From: Lactobacillales bacterium
GTDB lineage: Bacteria; Bacillota; Bacilli; Lactobacillales; Streptococcaceae
Direction: 5' to 3'
Length of the DNA: 50,733 nt
Assembly (NCBI GenBank): GCA_031261705.1
Contig: JAISJD010000013.1
Coordinates: 1 to 50,733, forward strand
The notes under the pieces were generated by a model, which searched no databases, was not told where the DNA came from, and was given only the letters and a program-made list of their open reading frames with translations. Below are positions 26,225 through 35,152 of the stretch, in pieces (positions within the stretch are counted from its first letter, which is position 1; each line of letters opens with the position of its first letter). A program made the translations under genes and the position numbers.

Positions 26225-26913
26225 TAGTTACGCTCCCCTTTCTTTGCACAGTATTTTTTCGCCATTTTTTTATCAAATAAAATATTCGACCCACCAACTA
26301 AAACTAGCGCAATCAATGCTACGACCACGGAAGCCTTGACCACCGCACCAGCTGAAATTTTATAGCCGAGCGCCTCCATTGTTGTGACAATGAGTAAAAT
26401 TCCTGGAGCAGCAATAAAAGTATTTTGCGCAAAGAAATTACCATAATTTTCCGTTGCTGCAGAACGTGTTTTGATTTTTTCTTGATCCTCTGTACTGATT
26501 TTCCCGTACTTATTTTCCGCCGCAGCTTGCGCCATTGGATTCACAATTGGACGAATGAATTGCGTTTGACCTTGAATACGAATAGAAAGCGCACCAGCCA
26601 ACTCACGAACAAACATATAAATCGTCAAGAAACGACCGGGAGTTAAGCCCTTTATCTTTTCAATAATCACTACTGCTTGTTGACGTAAGCCAAAGCGTTC
26701 CGATAAGCCAATCATTGGTAAGGTTAATAGGAATAACGTCACCATACGATTAGACACAAAGGCTTCTCCTAGTAACGTCAAAAAATCTACAAATGAAATG
26801 CCTGAAACTAACGCCGTTGCAAGAGCTGCGACTAAAACTACCGCTATTGTATCGAATTTAAAAATAAACCCCACTAGGATAATTAATATCCCGATTAATT
26901 TAATAAGTTCCAT
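26224..26913 (-). CDS. DUF969 family membrane protein, partner of DUF979
   Basis: A 229-residue membrane protein of the DUF969 family, with hydrophobic segments at about 2-40, 50-75, and three more up to 215. It is the first gene of the DUF969-DUF979-pcp operon and has a near-consensus promoter. AGAAGAGG is just before the ATG. The stoichiometric coupling to DUF979 suggests a two-component carrier; the substrate is inferred to be 5-oxoproline or a related compound. Confidence 0.8.
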   Translation of the reverse strand: MELIKLIGILIILVGFIFKFDTIAVVLVAALATALVSGISFVDFLTLLGEAFVSNRMVTLFLLTLPMIGLSERFGLRQQAVVIIEKIKGLTPGRFLTIYMFVRELAGALSIRIQGQTQFIRPIVNPMAQAAAENKYGKISTEDQEKIKTRSAATENYGNFFAQNTFIAAPGILLIVTTMEALGYKISAGAVVKASVVVALIALVLVGGSNILFDKKMAKKYCAKKGERN

Positions 26914-26970
26914 TCCTCTTCTCTCTTTCTTTTAACACATTCCGTCATTATTAATAAATATATAGTTGAG

Positions 26971-26999
26971 ATTGTACCAAAGTTAAAAGGTTCAGTCAA
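26971..26999 (-). promoter_or_regulatory. Promoter of the DUF969-DUF979-pcp operon
   Basis: Minus-strand -35 TTGACT (26999-26994), 17-bp spacer ending TGG, -10 TACAAT (26976-26971). This is one of the best promoters in the window. Confidence 0.75.
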
Positions 27000-27115
27000 T
27001 AACATTGCTGAAAATTCTGATAATTCTGTACCTATTATCAAGTCAGTGATTGATTCTCTTTTAAAAAAATAAAAATAACGAGTTAGTGATTTAATAGACA
27101 AATTTTAAAAGATAA

Positions 27116-27149
27116 CAAAAAACAGTCTTATCTTCAAAAAATAAGACTG
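27116..27149 (-). terminator. Terminator of the FemX-like gene
   Basis: CAGTCTTAT (27149-27141 on the minus strand) pairs with ATAAGACTG (27131-27123), followed by six T. Confidence 0.85.
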
Positions 27150-27162
27150 AAAATTTAATGAA

Positions 27163-28368
27163 TTAATGTTTTTTCTTACGAAGCTTATAAAAATATTCGC
27201 TCATTGAGAAAAGAAGTTTATTGATTGGCAAATCAAATTCTCCCGCAAATTCTTCAATCGTTGGCAGAAAATTATTCTTAAATTGAAGTAAACCGTCGTT
27301 TAACGTGCCCTCTAAGCCGCCCATATTTGAGGTTTCTGCTCCACGATTAAAACACTCCTTAATGGTTTCAAACCAAGTGAGATAAGCTGGCATGTAGCGT
27401 TTATAGCTTTCGTCCATTCCAGCATAAAGAATTTCACTCGTTTTTCCAAACACAATGGATAAAGTTCCTGCAATGACCACCGTGTCGCCAAATTGGTTCA
27501 TTTTTTCTTCCAATTCATTGACTTCTCGTATTAAAGAGGTGCGTAATTCTTCCAAGTTGTGACGTTTTTTCACTTGATTTTCTTTTAGCTTGGCAAGTGC
27601 TGTTTCGTTGTCATCGTAGCGTTTCTTCGTTGCTTCAAATAATTCTTTCAAATTTAACTCTGCAAGCATGATAAATGCGTCCTCTGGGTAAGCATTTAAC
27701 AATTTTTCAAAATATTCCTTTTGACGTAAGGCGATGTGTTTTCGTTCTGAAGTTTTTTCCATGATTTGCGCAAATTCTGGGATAAATTCTTTTCCGCCAA
27801 GACGTACCTTGACCCCTTTATTTCGAGCAGTTCGGAGCATTTGACGAGTCTTTTTCGTGAATGATTCCTCATCAAAATCTTCTTTGTAAACATTGGCTTG
27901 GAAACGTGGTTGAATGGTTTCATCCATTGCCATGGTTAAACCTTGCCATTTTGCCCCACAGGAAATGAGTGTTTGAATTTTTTTCTCTGCTTCCCCATTA
28001 ATCACCTGATCTTCTCCCACATGAAAATCACGATAATGAATCGTTGGATCCATTTTTAAAAATAAAGCTTTTTTGGTTTTTCCATATTTTTTCAAGTTTT
28101 CCATAAAAAAATGAACGAGAGGTCTATTCAAATAATCCATGATTGCCCCTCTCGGTGTGTAGAGCATTGTAAGCCCCAGAGGAAGTGTCTTAATTAAAAC
28201 AAGGGCAGAAGCCACTAGCTTTCCGTCCTCATAGACACCGACAATTACATGTCCCCAATTATCCTTTACCTTTGCCCATGCACTTGATTGTAAAAGGTTC
28301 GCATATGGACTAGTTTTGACAAACGCATCATGTGCTTGTTCGTCAATATTTATCTTAAATTCATACAT
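27163..28368 (-). CDS. FemX/FemAB-type aminoacyltransferase (peptidoglycan interpeptide bridge)
   Basis: A 401-residue cytoplasmic enzyme with two GNAT-like halves separated by a Lys/Glu-rich coiled-coil arm (about 235-290), the layout of FemABX ligases. These add amino acids from aminoacyl-tRNA to the lipid II side chain. C-terminal features such as MPAYLTWFETIKE and GGLEGTLNDGLLQFKNNF match the family. Which residue is added cannot be read. The ribosome site is weak (GTGAG). It has a strong promoter of its own and is divergent from the lipid kinase. Confidence 0.88.
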   Translation of the reverse strand: MYEFKINIDEQAHDAFVKTSPYANLLQSSAWAKVKDNWGHVIVGVYEDGKLVASALVLIKTLPLGLTMLYTPRGAIMDYLNRPLVHFFMENLKKYGKTKKALFLKMDPTIHYRDFHVGEDQVINGEAEKKIQTLISCGAKWQGLTMAMDETIQPRFQANVYKEDFDEESFTKKTRQMLRTARNKGVKVRLGGKEFIPEFAQIMEKTSERKHIALRQKEYFEKLLNAYPEDAFIMLAELNLKELFEATKKRYDDNETALAKLKENQVKKRHNLEELRTSLIREVNELEEKMNQFGDTVVIAGTLSIVFGKTSEILYAGMDESYKRYMPAYLTWFETIKECFNRGAETSNMGGLEGTLNDGLLQFKNNFLPTIEEFAGEFDLPINKLLFSMSEYFYKLRKKKH

Positions 28369-28411
28369 TTATATTTACTCACTTTCATTTCATATGTAAT
28401 ACACAAGCTCT

Positions 28412-28440
28412 ATCATACACGCGAATGGACTTTATCTCAA
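28412..28440 (-). promoter_or_regulatory. Promoter of the FemX-like gene
   Basis: Minus-strand TTGAGA (28440-28435), 17-bp spacer, TATGAT (28417-28412). Confidence 0.7.
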
Positions 28441-28491
28441 TAGTTATGAAGCTTTCTACTAGTTTTTTTAATTTTTAAATCTCTCCAGTAG

Positions 28492-28500
28492 TGGTATACT
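28492..28500 (+). promoter_or_regulatory. Extended -10 promoter of the lipid kinase gene
   Basis: TGGTATACT, with no good -35; it is 36 bases before the GTG start. Confidence 0.5.
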
Positions 28501-28536
28501 ATATAAGAGTTTTTATTAAAGAAAGAGAGAGAAAAC

Positions 28537-29499
28537 GTGAAACATCACTATCACCTTATTATTAATAGCAACGCCGGCAGCGGAAATGGTGCAAAAATCG
28601 GCAAACAATTAATAGACATATTAGAAAATCGTAAGGAAGAATTTACAACCTATTTTACAAAATACGCGGGAAATGAGGTTGAAATCATTCATGAAATAGC
28701 GCCGACAAAACTAATGGAGTGGCACGAAGGCTTACAAGTTGAAACCTTCCCCTTACTCGTGGTTCTCGGCGGAGATGGAACGCTACATCAAGTTTTGAAC
28801 GCTTTAGAAAATTATAGCACAAAAATCCCTGTTGCTTATGTTCCTTCAGGTTCAGGCAATGATTTTGCACGTGGCGTTGGCATTTCTCGAACGACGAAAG
28901 AAGCCTTTCTTCAAATTCTTGAGACGGACTCACCACAAGAAATTAATATGATTGACTTTGACGAAAGGGTTAGCAACCATCATGGGTTAGTGATAAATAA
29001 TTTGGGGATTGGAATTGATGCTTCTATCGTTGCTGCAACCAATGATTCTGCAACTAAAAAAACATTAAATAAATACAAGCTCGGTAGTCTTGCCTATGTT
29101 TTATCTGTTTTGAAAGTCATTTTTACACAAAAAGGCTTTCCTGTCCTTATCGAAGTGAACGGTAAAGAATATTCGTTTAAAAAAGCATTCTTATGTACCA
29201 CAACGAATCATCCTTATTTTGGCGGTGGTGTCCCTGTCGCTCCTGGTGCAGACCCAAGGAAAGATTCCCTTGATTTAGTTTTGATTGAACGTTTAAATAT
29301 TTTTATCCTTTTCTATCTATTGATTCAGATTTTTAGAAAGAAACATTTAAACTCACGCTTTGTTTATCATTTTGAGTCGAACAAATTACGACTAATCTCG
29401 ACTACTCCTCAATTTGCCCAAACAGACGGAGAAACGATTGATAAACAGCCTTATGATCTTTACTTTACGACAAATAAGCGCTACATCTGGTTTAAGTAA
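28537..29499 (+). CDS. Diacylglycerol/lipid kinase of the DagK-YegS family
   Basis: A 320-residue kinase. It has the N-terminal NPNAGSG-like loop (INSNAGSGNGAK), the signature VVLGGDGTLHQVLN and PSGSGNDFARG. Family members phosphorylate diacylglycerol or related lipids, recycling diacylglycerol made by LtaS-type enzymes, which fits the LtaS-like gene nearby. The start is GTG after an A/G-rich site (GAGAGAGA). The terminator stem begins inside the last codons. Confidence 0.88.
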   Translation: MKHHYHLIINSNAGSGNGAKIGKQLIDILENRKEEFTTYFTKYAGNEVEIIHEIAPTKLMEWHEGLQVETFPLLVVLGGDGTLHQVLNALENYSTKIPVAYVPSGSGNDFARGVGISRTTKEAFLQILETDSPQEINMIDFDERVSNHHGLVINNLGIGIDASIVAATNDSATKKTLNKYKLGSLAYVLSVLKVIFTQKGFPVLIEVNGKEYSFKKAFLCTTTNHPYFGGGVPVAPGADPRKDSLDLVLIERLNIFILFYLLIQIFRKKHLNSRFVYHFESNKLRLISTTPQFAQTDGETIDKQPYDLYFTTNKRYIWFK

Positions 29500-29516
29500 C
29501 TAGATGTAGCGTTTTT
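29479..29516 (+). terminator. Terminator overlapping the end of the lipid kinase gene
   Basis: CGCTACATCT (29479-29488, still coding) pairs with AGATGTAGCG (29502-29511), then five T. The recD2 stop lies at once on the other strand. Confidence 0.85.
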
Positions 29517-31961
29517 CTATCTCTTCATAAAATCATAAGGGGTTATATTTTCCATCCCAATCATTGGATTAATTTTTTCTGCTCGAATCGCCGATAAAGT
29601 TAATACCGTTTCAATCTGCTCGGCTACTTCCTCCACCTCTTGAAATGTTTCTTGTCCGCCCACAATTTGAATAGGTTCTACTTCAACTGGCACTATTTCT
29701 GTAATAGTTAATGCTCCCGCAGTCGCAATTCTTTCTTTCAACATGGTTAAACGACTGGCAGATTCATTTTGCACACTTTCCGCAAAGGCTTGTTCTTCTC
29801 CAAGTAAGATTAAAAGCTCCTTACTTCGTGTCACCGCAGTATAAAGTAAATTTCGTTGAAGCATACGACGGTACTGACGAACCATGGGTAAAATTACCAT
29901 TTTAAACTCTGAACCCTGTGCCTTATGGATTGAGGTCGCATAGCTTAGAGTAATCTTATTCCATTCATTCCGACCGTAACTAATCTCTGTTCCGTCAAAA
30001 TCAATAATTAGCTCATCCGTTTTATCCTCGGAATCTTTCGCATACACAATCCCTGTAATCATCCCAAAATCACCGTTAAATACGTTTAACTCAGGCTCGT
30101 TCACAAGGTGAAGTACCTTATCCCCAATGCGATAAATTGTCTTATTAAACTCCACCTGCTTGCGCTTACCAGAAGTATTAGGATTGAAAATTTCTTGCAT
30201 CATTTTATTCAACGCATCAATCCCTGCAACTCCTCGATACATCGGGGCAAGAATTTGAATATCTTGGGCGGTGAATCCTTTTACGATTGCCTTTGATACA
30301 ATCTGACGAATGAGTGGCTCGATATGATACGCATCACTTCTAAAGAAAGAACGATCCACCTGATTTTTAGTGAAATCAGCGGGAAGTCGCCCATTTTTTA
30401 TCTCATGCGCCAATGGAATAATACTTGAACCATCGCCCTGACGGTAAATATCCGTTAGCTCAACCTTTGGAATTTCCTCCACTTGTAGTAAATCATGCAG
30501 AACCTGCCCCGGCCCCACAGACGGTAGCTGATCTTTATCTCCAACGAAAATCACCTGCATCTCTTGCGGAATCGACTGTAACAATGTGTTTGCAAGCCAA
30601 GTGTCAACCATTGAAAGCTCGTCAACAATCAATAAACCACCCTCAAGCTCTTTAGCTTCCTCTGACATATTTTTTTCACGCCCAGTGATTCCAAGCATGC
30701 GGTGAATGGTACTGGCAGGTAAGCCAGTGGTTTCGTTCATGCGTTTTGTCGCACGTCCAGTTGGAGCCGCCAATAAAAACGGAAAAATAGCCTCATGATA
30801 GTCATTAATATCTAAAGATAAATCATTCAGCTCAGCAAAAAGGGTCACAATTCCGTTGATAACCGTGGTTTTCCCTGTTCCTGGTCCACCTGTTAAAATG
30901 AAAAACGGGGACCGGATTGCCTCTTCAATCGCTTTTTTTTGCGACTCTCCATAAAGAATACCGAATTTTTTCTCGATTTTACGAATTCCTTTTTCTATTT
31001 TCTTCTGAGGGTAGCTGATTTCTTTTTTTCTATTCATTAAGCGAACAATCGACCGTGCGACTCCTAGCTCTGAATAATAAAGTGATTTCTCAAAAATCTT
31101 TGTTCCTTCTTGTTGAATTTTGCCCTCTTCGGCTAAGTAAATAATTTCAATAGCTACAAGCTCGGGATTGATTTCCACAGGTCGAGCATTTTCTAAAGTT
31201 TGAAGAACTACTTCAAGTAAATGCTTCGCTTCAGCATAAGTATTTCCTGTCATCACTCCATCTTGATAGATTTCGTGGAGGACTGCTGCTCGAAGTCGTG
31301 CTGGAGAAGTCGCCGAGATACCTAATTGTTCTGCAATTGCATCGGCTTTTTTAAACCCAATCCCCTCAATGTCCTCAACTAATTGATAGGGGTTTTCATG
31401 AATAATATCCATAGTTTCATTTTTATAAGTATTATAGATAGCAAACGAAAGAGAACTCCCAAAGCCAAACTGATTTAAGCCAATAATGACCTGTTCCATT
31501 CCGTGATTTAAACGAATGGTCTCAACAATCATCGCTCGTTTTGCTTTCGTCAAACCCGAAACCTTTTCAAGAACACTTGGTTCCTCTAAAATTATGTCAA
31601 TCGCTTCAATTCCTAATATATCAACGATTTTTTGTGCCGTTTTTTTCCCAATTCCTGGAAATTTTTCACTAGATAAGTAGCTAACGATGCCATGTGAAGA
31701 AGTTGGACGGAGCTGCTCATAAGTTTCTACTTGAAATTGTTTCCCATAGCGAGGGTGGTCGACAAAGGTGCCAATAAAGCGGTAGGCTTCCTCTTCTTGA
31801 ATTTGCCCAAAGCTGCCTGTCACGACAACCTCATCTTCTAAAAAGTCCGTATTTGTCTCTGAAATTTTAATCAGCATGACCTTATAGAAATTCGTTGGAT
31901 TTTGGAAGAAAATCGCCCGCACCGTTCCCTCGATATATTGCTTTTCTTCAAATAAATCCAT
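29517..31961 (-). CDS. recD2: ATP-dependent DNA helicase RecD2
   Basis: An 814-residue superfamily 1B helicase. Helix-hairpin-helix motifs lie in the N-terminal part (FPGIGKKTAQKI, IEGIGFKKADAI). Walker A is GGPGTGKTT (near 350), followed by DELSMVD, a GDKDQLPSVGPG motif III and a C-terminal SYATSIHKAQGSEF motif. Without RecBC, this protein acts in replication fork and DNA damage tolerance. AAGGTGAG precedes the ATG. It is 21 bp downstream of the histidine phosphatase gene. Confidence 0.94.
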   Translation of the reverse strand: MDLFEEKQYIEGTVRAIFFQNPTNFYKVMLIKISETNTDFLEDEVVVTGSFGQIQEEEAYRFIGTFVDHPRYGKQFQVETYEQLRPTSSHGIVSYLSSEKFPGIGKKTAQKIVDILGIEAIDIILEEPSVLEKVSGLTKAKRAMIVETIRLNHGMEQVIIGLNQFGFGSSLSFAIYNTYKNETMDIIHENPYQLVEDIEGIGFKKADAIAEQLGISATSPARLRAAVLHEIYQDGVMTGNTYAEAKHLLEVVLQTLENARPVEINPELVAIEIIYLAEEGKIQQEGTKIFEKSLYYSELGVARSIVRLMNRKKEISYPQKKIEKGIRKIEKKFGILYGESQKKAIEEAIRSPFFILTGGPGTGKTTVINGIVTLFAELNDLSLDINDYHEAIFPFLLAAPTGRATKRMNETTGLPASTIHRMLGITGREKNMSEEAKELEGGLLIVDELSMVDTWLANTLLQSIPQEMQVIFVGDKDQLPSVGPGQVLHDLLQVEEIPKVELTDIYRQGDGSSIIPLAHEIKNGRLPADFTKNQVDRSFFRSDAYHIEPLIRQIVSKAIVKGFTAQDIQILAPMYRGVAGIDALNKMMQEIFNPNTSGKRKQVEFNKTIYRIGDKVLHLVNEPELNVFNGDFGMITGIVYAKDSEDKTDELIIDFDGTEISYGRNEWNKITLSYATSIHKAQGSEFKMVILPMVRQYRRMLQRNLLYTAVTRSKELLILLGEEQAFAESVQNESASRLTMLKERIATAGALTITEIVPVEVEPIQIVGGQETFQEVEEVAEQIETVLTLSAIRAEKINPMIGMENITPYDFMKR

Positions 31962-31982
31962 AGCTACTCACCTTGCTTCCCT

Positions 31983-32615
31983 CTATTTTTCCTCATTTAG
32001 AAAAGAATCCTCATTCCAAACCTTGAGTGTGAACGGTAATTCCTTATCCTCTGTTTCCAAAATCGTCACCGTATTATTCTTCAAACCACCCATTGCACGA
32101 AGTTCACTAAGTGGTTTGCCAATCAAATGTTGAATCGCTGCGGTCAACGCTGCCCCATGACTCACAAATAAAATTGGTCCCTTATTTTCAAGCGTAGAAG
32201 TCACAACTACCTGTGTCACTCTGTCTAAAACGCTGGTAATCGTTTCTCCCTTGTACGGATATGGGTCATAATTTGATAAATCATGACGAAAGGCTTCCAT
32301 TTGTTTTGGATATTTTTCATTGGCGTCTTTAATGCAGACTCCCTCTAATTCACCCAAACCAAACTCACGCAACCCCTCTTTAAAGACAATTTCACAAGGA
32401 GTTTCGAGCTTGGCATAAATGCCCTGAGCTGTTTTTCTCGCACGTAAAGAGGGACTGCAATAAATACGCTCGAACGGAACCTTTGATAAATAGTCCCCTA
32501 ATTTTTCAATTTCAAGATAGCTACTCGGTAAAAGGGGGGAATCTCCTGAGCGCCCTTGTAATCTTCCAGCTTCATTCCACTCGGTTTTCCCATGACGTGT
32601 AAAGTATAATTCCAT
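31983..32615 (-). CDS. Histidine phosphatase (phosphoglycerate mutase-like)
   Basis: A 210-residue enzyme of branch 1 of the histidine phosphatase superfamily. The catalytic RHG is in YFTRHGKTEWNEAGRLQG; the second His is in FVSHGAALTAAIQHL. These proteins dephosphorylate small phosphorylated metabolites; the substrate is unknown. ATG at 32615 has GGAGG seven bases upstream; a GTG one codon earlier is less likely. It lies 14 bp after trmL. Confidence 0.88.
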   Translation of the reverse strand: MELYFTRHGKTEWNEAGRLQGRSGDSPLLPSSYLEIEKLGDYLSKVPFERIYCSPSLRARKTAQGIYAKLETPCEIVFKEGLREFGLGELEGVCIKDANEKYPKQMEAFRHDLSNYDPYPYKGETITSVLDRVTQVVVTSTLENKGPILFVSHGAALTAAIQHLIGKPLSELRAMGGLKNNTVTILETEDKELPFTLKVWNEDSFLNEEK

Positions 32616-32629
32616 CACAATGCCTCCAC

Positions 32630-33136
32630 TTAGTCTAATTTATCGTGTTCATAATGGTGTGTTAGCTCTAATTTTGGAAAATTTTGTTGGCGCAACGCTT
32701 CATAAACCACTAACGCCACGGTGTTAGAAAGATTTAGTGAACGAACATGTTCATCATTCATAGGAATCCGCAAACATTTTTCCTCATTTTCTCGCATAAA
32801 TTCTTCTGGCAAGCCGGTTGTTTCCTTTCCAAACATGAAATAATGATTCTTTCCATCATCATAGTCCACTTCAGAGTAGACACCGTGCGCAAATTTTGTA
32901 ATCAAATGAAGATTTTCTGTATCAATGGTTCTCAAAAAAGCTTCTAAATTTTCATGATAGGTTATATCTACATCATTCCAATAGTCCAACCCGGCACGCT
33001 TTAAATGCTTATCATCCGTGGAAAAGCCTAGTGGTTCAATTAGATGTAGAGGAGAATTGGTCGCCGCACAGGTACGCGCGATATTTCCAGTATTGGCTGG
33101 GATTTGTGGTTCAAAAAGGACGATATGATTTGTCAT
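32630..33136 (-). CDS. trmL: tRNA (cytidine/uridine 34-2'-O)-methyltransferase TrmL
   Basis: A 168-residue SPOUT-class enzyme. It methylates the ribose of the wobble base in some leucine tRNAs. Motifs seen are [19 protein letters not shown] at the start, [10 protein letters not shown] and [19 protein letters not shown], which builds the trefoil knot. The start at 33136 gives the family length and has GGAAG eight bases upstream; a longer frame to 33214 runs into the hairpins of the upstream leader. It is followed by the phosphatase and recD2 in one direction. Confidence 0.93.
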   Translation of the reverse strand: MTNHIVLFEPQIPANTGNIARTCAATNSPLHLIEPLGFSTDDKHLKRAGLDYWNDVDITYHENLEAFLRTIDTENLHLITKFAHGVYSEVDYDDGKNHYFMFGKETTGLPEEFMRENEEKCLRIPMNDEHVRSLNLSNTVALVVYEALRQQNFPKLELTHHYEHDKLD

Positions 33137-33184
33137 TTGTTCTACTTCCATTCTATTAAATTCATCAATTATTTTCTGAAAAAC

Positions 33185-33296
33185 AAAAAAACGCAACGAC
33201 TCGGTGTCTAGCACGGCAAGTCATTACGTTAGTGAAGCACTCTTCACTAACTTTTATCTGAACAGGACCAGGTAAAAACCAATGAAAAATAACTTG
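33185..33296 (-). ncRNA. Candidate small RNA or attenuator leader upstream of trmL
   Basis: From a good promoter, a transcript of about 110 bases is predicted on the minus strand. It contains a perfect 10-bp hairpin (GTTAGTGAAG/CTTCACTAAC, 33251-33242 with 33237-33228) and a second long imperfect hairpin (CGTAATGACT with AGTCGTTGCG, inner GCCGTG/CACCG part), ending in seven T (33191-33185). No known RNA family is recognised. It may be a free small RNA or a transcription attenuator for trmL, whose start is 49 bases past the T run. Confidence 0.5.
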
Positions 33297-33301
33297 TTTC
33301 T

Positions 33302-33330
33302 AATATAACACTCGCGCGTTAAATTTACAA
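33302..33330 (-). promoter_or_regulatory. Promoter of the candidate small RNA / trmL leader
   Basis: Minus-strand TTGTAA (33330-33325), exactly 17 bp, TATATT (33307-33302). It lies between the rlmA stop and the two hairpins. Confidence 0.6.
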
Positions 33331-33351
33331 CTAATACATTAAATTTTTTTA

Positions 33352-34200
33352 CTATTTTTTCCCCACCAATAATCGAACATCTATCGAGACAGAAGCAGGG
33401 GGATTTTCTTCCACTTGTTTCTTGACTTCTTGCGAAACACCCCACTCTAAGGGAGACATTTCCAGTAAATCAAGGCATCGTTTTTCCGGAACTTCAAAAG
33501 TATAGGAAATGCGCTCATTATGAACCAAAGTCATCTCCTCCTTAAATTTTTCTAGGACGAGCTGATTAGAATACTGTTGTTTTTCTAGCTCGTTAGGATA
33601 AAATGCTTTTCGTAGCTCCCGTAAGTAATTTTCCTCTGGGATAATTTTTACCAGCGAGCCACCCGTCTTTAGCACTCGGTGAAATTCTCGGTAATGTGAC
33701 GGTGAAAAAATATTCAAAATCGTATCCGCTGACCCGTCCGCAAATGGAAGATTCGTCAAATCCGCCACACACCAAAAGGCTTCGTTCGTCATAGGCTGAT
33801 TACTGGCTAGATAAACCCCGTCTTTAGAAATATCAAAGCCTATCGTTGTTCCCTCTACACCACGTGTGTTCAGCTCATGAAGAAAACTTCCCTCGCCACA
33901 GCCAACATCTATCGTCACTCCTGTTATATGGATAAACTTTTGAATTGCATCCAAAACAGGGCCGTATTGCCCACTTTCAATCATTCGACCTCGAGGCGCC
34001 AGCATAGCCTGATCATACCCCGACTTCACCGCATGTTTTAAAAAGTAAAGGGTCCCCTTTTTTGAAAGGTCAAAGCGATGATGATTCACGCATTGAAGAT
34101 TAGATTCAACTGCACTCATCGCCTCATGACACAACGGACAACGAAAAATAGCCGCATGTTTATGTAAAAAATCCGCTGCAAGTTCAATTTTTTTCTTCAA
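33352..34200 (-). CDS. rlmA: 23S rRNA (guanine-N1) methyltransferase RlmA
   Basis: A 282-residue enzyme with an N-terminal zinc site Cys21-x2-Cys24-x12-Cys37-x3-His41 and a Rossmann methyltransferase domain (TIDVGCGEGSFL, then NIFSPSHYREFHRVLKTGG). In Gram-positive bacteria the RlmA(II) type methylates G748 in helix 35 and affects macrolide/tylosin binding. The start is TTG at 34200 with GAGAGG upstream; no better ATG is present. It is transcribed alone, divergent from cutC. Confidence 0.88.
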   Translation of the reverse strand: MKKKIELAADFLHKHAAIFRCPLCHEAMSAVESNLQCVNHHRFDLSKKGTLYFLKHAVKSGYDQAMLAPRGRMIESGQYGPVLDAIQKFIHITGVTIDVGCGEGSFLHELNTRGVEGTTIGFDISKDGVYLASNQPMTNEAFWCVADLTNLPFADGSADTILNIFSPSHYREFHRVLKTGGSLVKIIPEENYLRELRKAFYPNELEKQQYSNQLVLEKFKEEMTLVHNERISYTFEVPEKRCLDLLEMSPLEWGVSQEVKKQVEENPPASVSIDVRLLVGKK

Positions 34201-34247
34201 TTTTTCCTCTCCTTACTATCGTTTGTATTCTAGTTTATCATAAGTAG

Positions 34248-34256
34248 TGGTAAAAT
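34248..34256 (+). promoter_or_regulatory. Extended -10 promoter of cutC
   Basis: TGGTAAAAT; the -35 position has no match to TTGACA. It is 36 bases before the ATG. Confidence 0.5.
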
Positions 34257-34292
34257 AGTCTTATAACAAGGTAGAAAAGGAGCTTTTCATTC

Positions 34293-34931
34293 ATGATTTT
34301 AAAAGAATTTTGTGCTGAAAATTTCACGCACGTCCCTGAAGCAATTCAAGCAGGGGTAAATCGTATCGAACTATGCGACAATCTTGCTTTCGGGGGAACG
34401 ACACCAAGCACTGGTGTGATTGAAGAAACAGTCAAATACGCGCATGAACATAATGTACCAATAATGACAATTATTCGTCCACGTGGCGGTGATTTTTATT
34501 ACAATGATATTGAACTAAAAATTATGGAGTTAGACATTTTAGAAGCAGTCAAACGTGGAACTGACGGAATCGTTCTCGGAGCGCTTGATGAAAATAACTG
34601 GATTGACGAAGAAGTCGTGGAAAATTTATTGATTCCTGCTGAAGGGTTACAGACTACTTTCCACATGGCATTTGATTCAATTGATCCTGATCGTCAATTT
34701 GAAGCGATTGATTGGTTAGTTGACCACGAATTTGACAATATTTTAACTCATGGTGATACAGAAACAACAAAAATTGAACAAAACTTCGACCATTTGAAAG
34801 AATTAGTCGACTATGCTGGCGATAGAATTAATATCCTTGTCGGTGGTGGTGTTAGATTTGATAATTATGAACAGGTTGTTGCCAAAACTGGGACGAAAAA
34901 CGTTCATGGAACAAGCATTGTAAAAATATAA
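34293..34931 (+). CDS. cutC: CutC family protein
   Basis: A 212-residue TIM-barrel protein. KEFCAENFTHVPEAIQAGVNRIELCDNLAFGGTTPS, IRPRGGDFYY and NILVGGGV are typical CutC signatures. The family has been linked to copper handling in enterococci, though the direct biochemical role is not settled. The ATG is preceded by AAGGAG. It is a single gene with its own extended -10 and a strong terminator. Confidence 0.93.
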   Translation: MILKEFCAENFTHVPEAIQAGVNRIELCDNLAFGGTTPSTGVIEETVKYAHEHNVPIMTIIRPRGGDFYYNDIELKIMELDILEAVKRGTDGIVLGALDENNWIDEEVVENLLIPAEGLQTTFHMAFDSIDPDRQFEAIDWLVDHEFDNILTHGDTETTKIEQNFDHLKELVDYAGDRINILVGGGVRFDNYEQVVAKTGTKNVHGTSIVKI

Positions 34932-34942
34932 TAACAAACAAG

Positions 34943-34976
34943 CGGACAACTCTTTATTGGGTTGTCCGTTTTCTTT
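34943..34976 (+). terminator. Terminator of cutC
   Basis: CGGACAAC (34943-34950) pairs with GTTGTCCG (34961-34968), followed by TTTTCTTTT. Confidence 0.85.
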
Positions 34977-35110
34977 TAAAAGCAGCATCAAGCAATACTT
35001 ATCACTATAAAACCAACCCTGTTTTTATATAAAAAGATAAGATTGAACTTTATTTACTCTCGACTCCTAAAATATTAAATATATTCCGCCAGATAATATA
35101 AAATTTAAAC

Positions 35111-35142
35111 AAAAAAATAAGCGGACAAAAACACGCCCGCTC
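35111..35142 (-). terminator. Terminator of pepV
   Basis: On the minus strand AGCGGGC pairs with GTCCGCT (one G-U), followed by TATTTTTTT. The stem bases GCGGAC recur from the cutC terminator on the other side of the gap. Confidence 0.7.
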
Positions 35143-35152
35143 ATTCATTCTT

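Noticed and set aside
26895-27101. Open frame of 68 residues upstream of the DUF969 gene
   Set aside because: It starts with TTG without a ribosome site, contains the TTGACT-17-TACAAT promoter of the next operon and overlaps its start.
33185-33220. Resemblance of the trmL leader hairpin (ACACCGAGTCG) to the end of a Cas9 tracrRNA
   Set aside because: No cas gene, no repeat array and no anti-repeat are in the window; the match is short and lies within a normal terminator stem.
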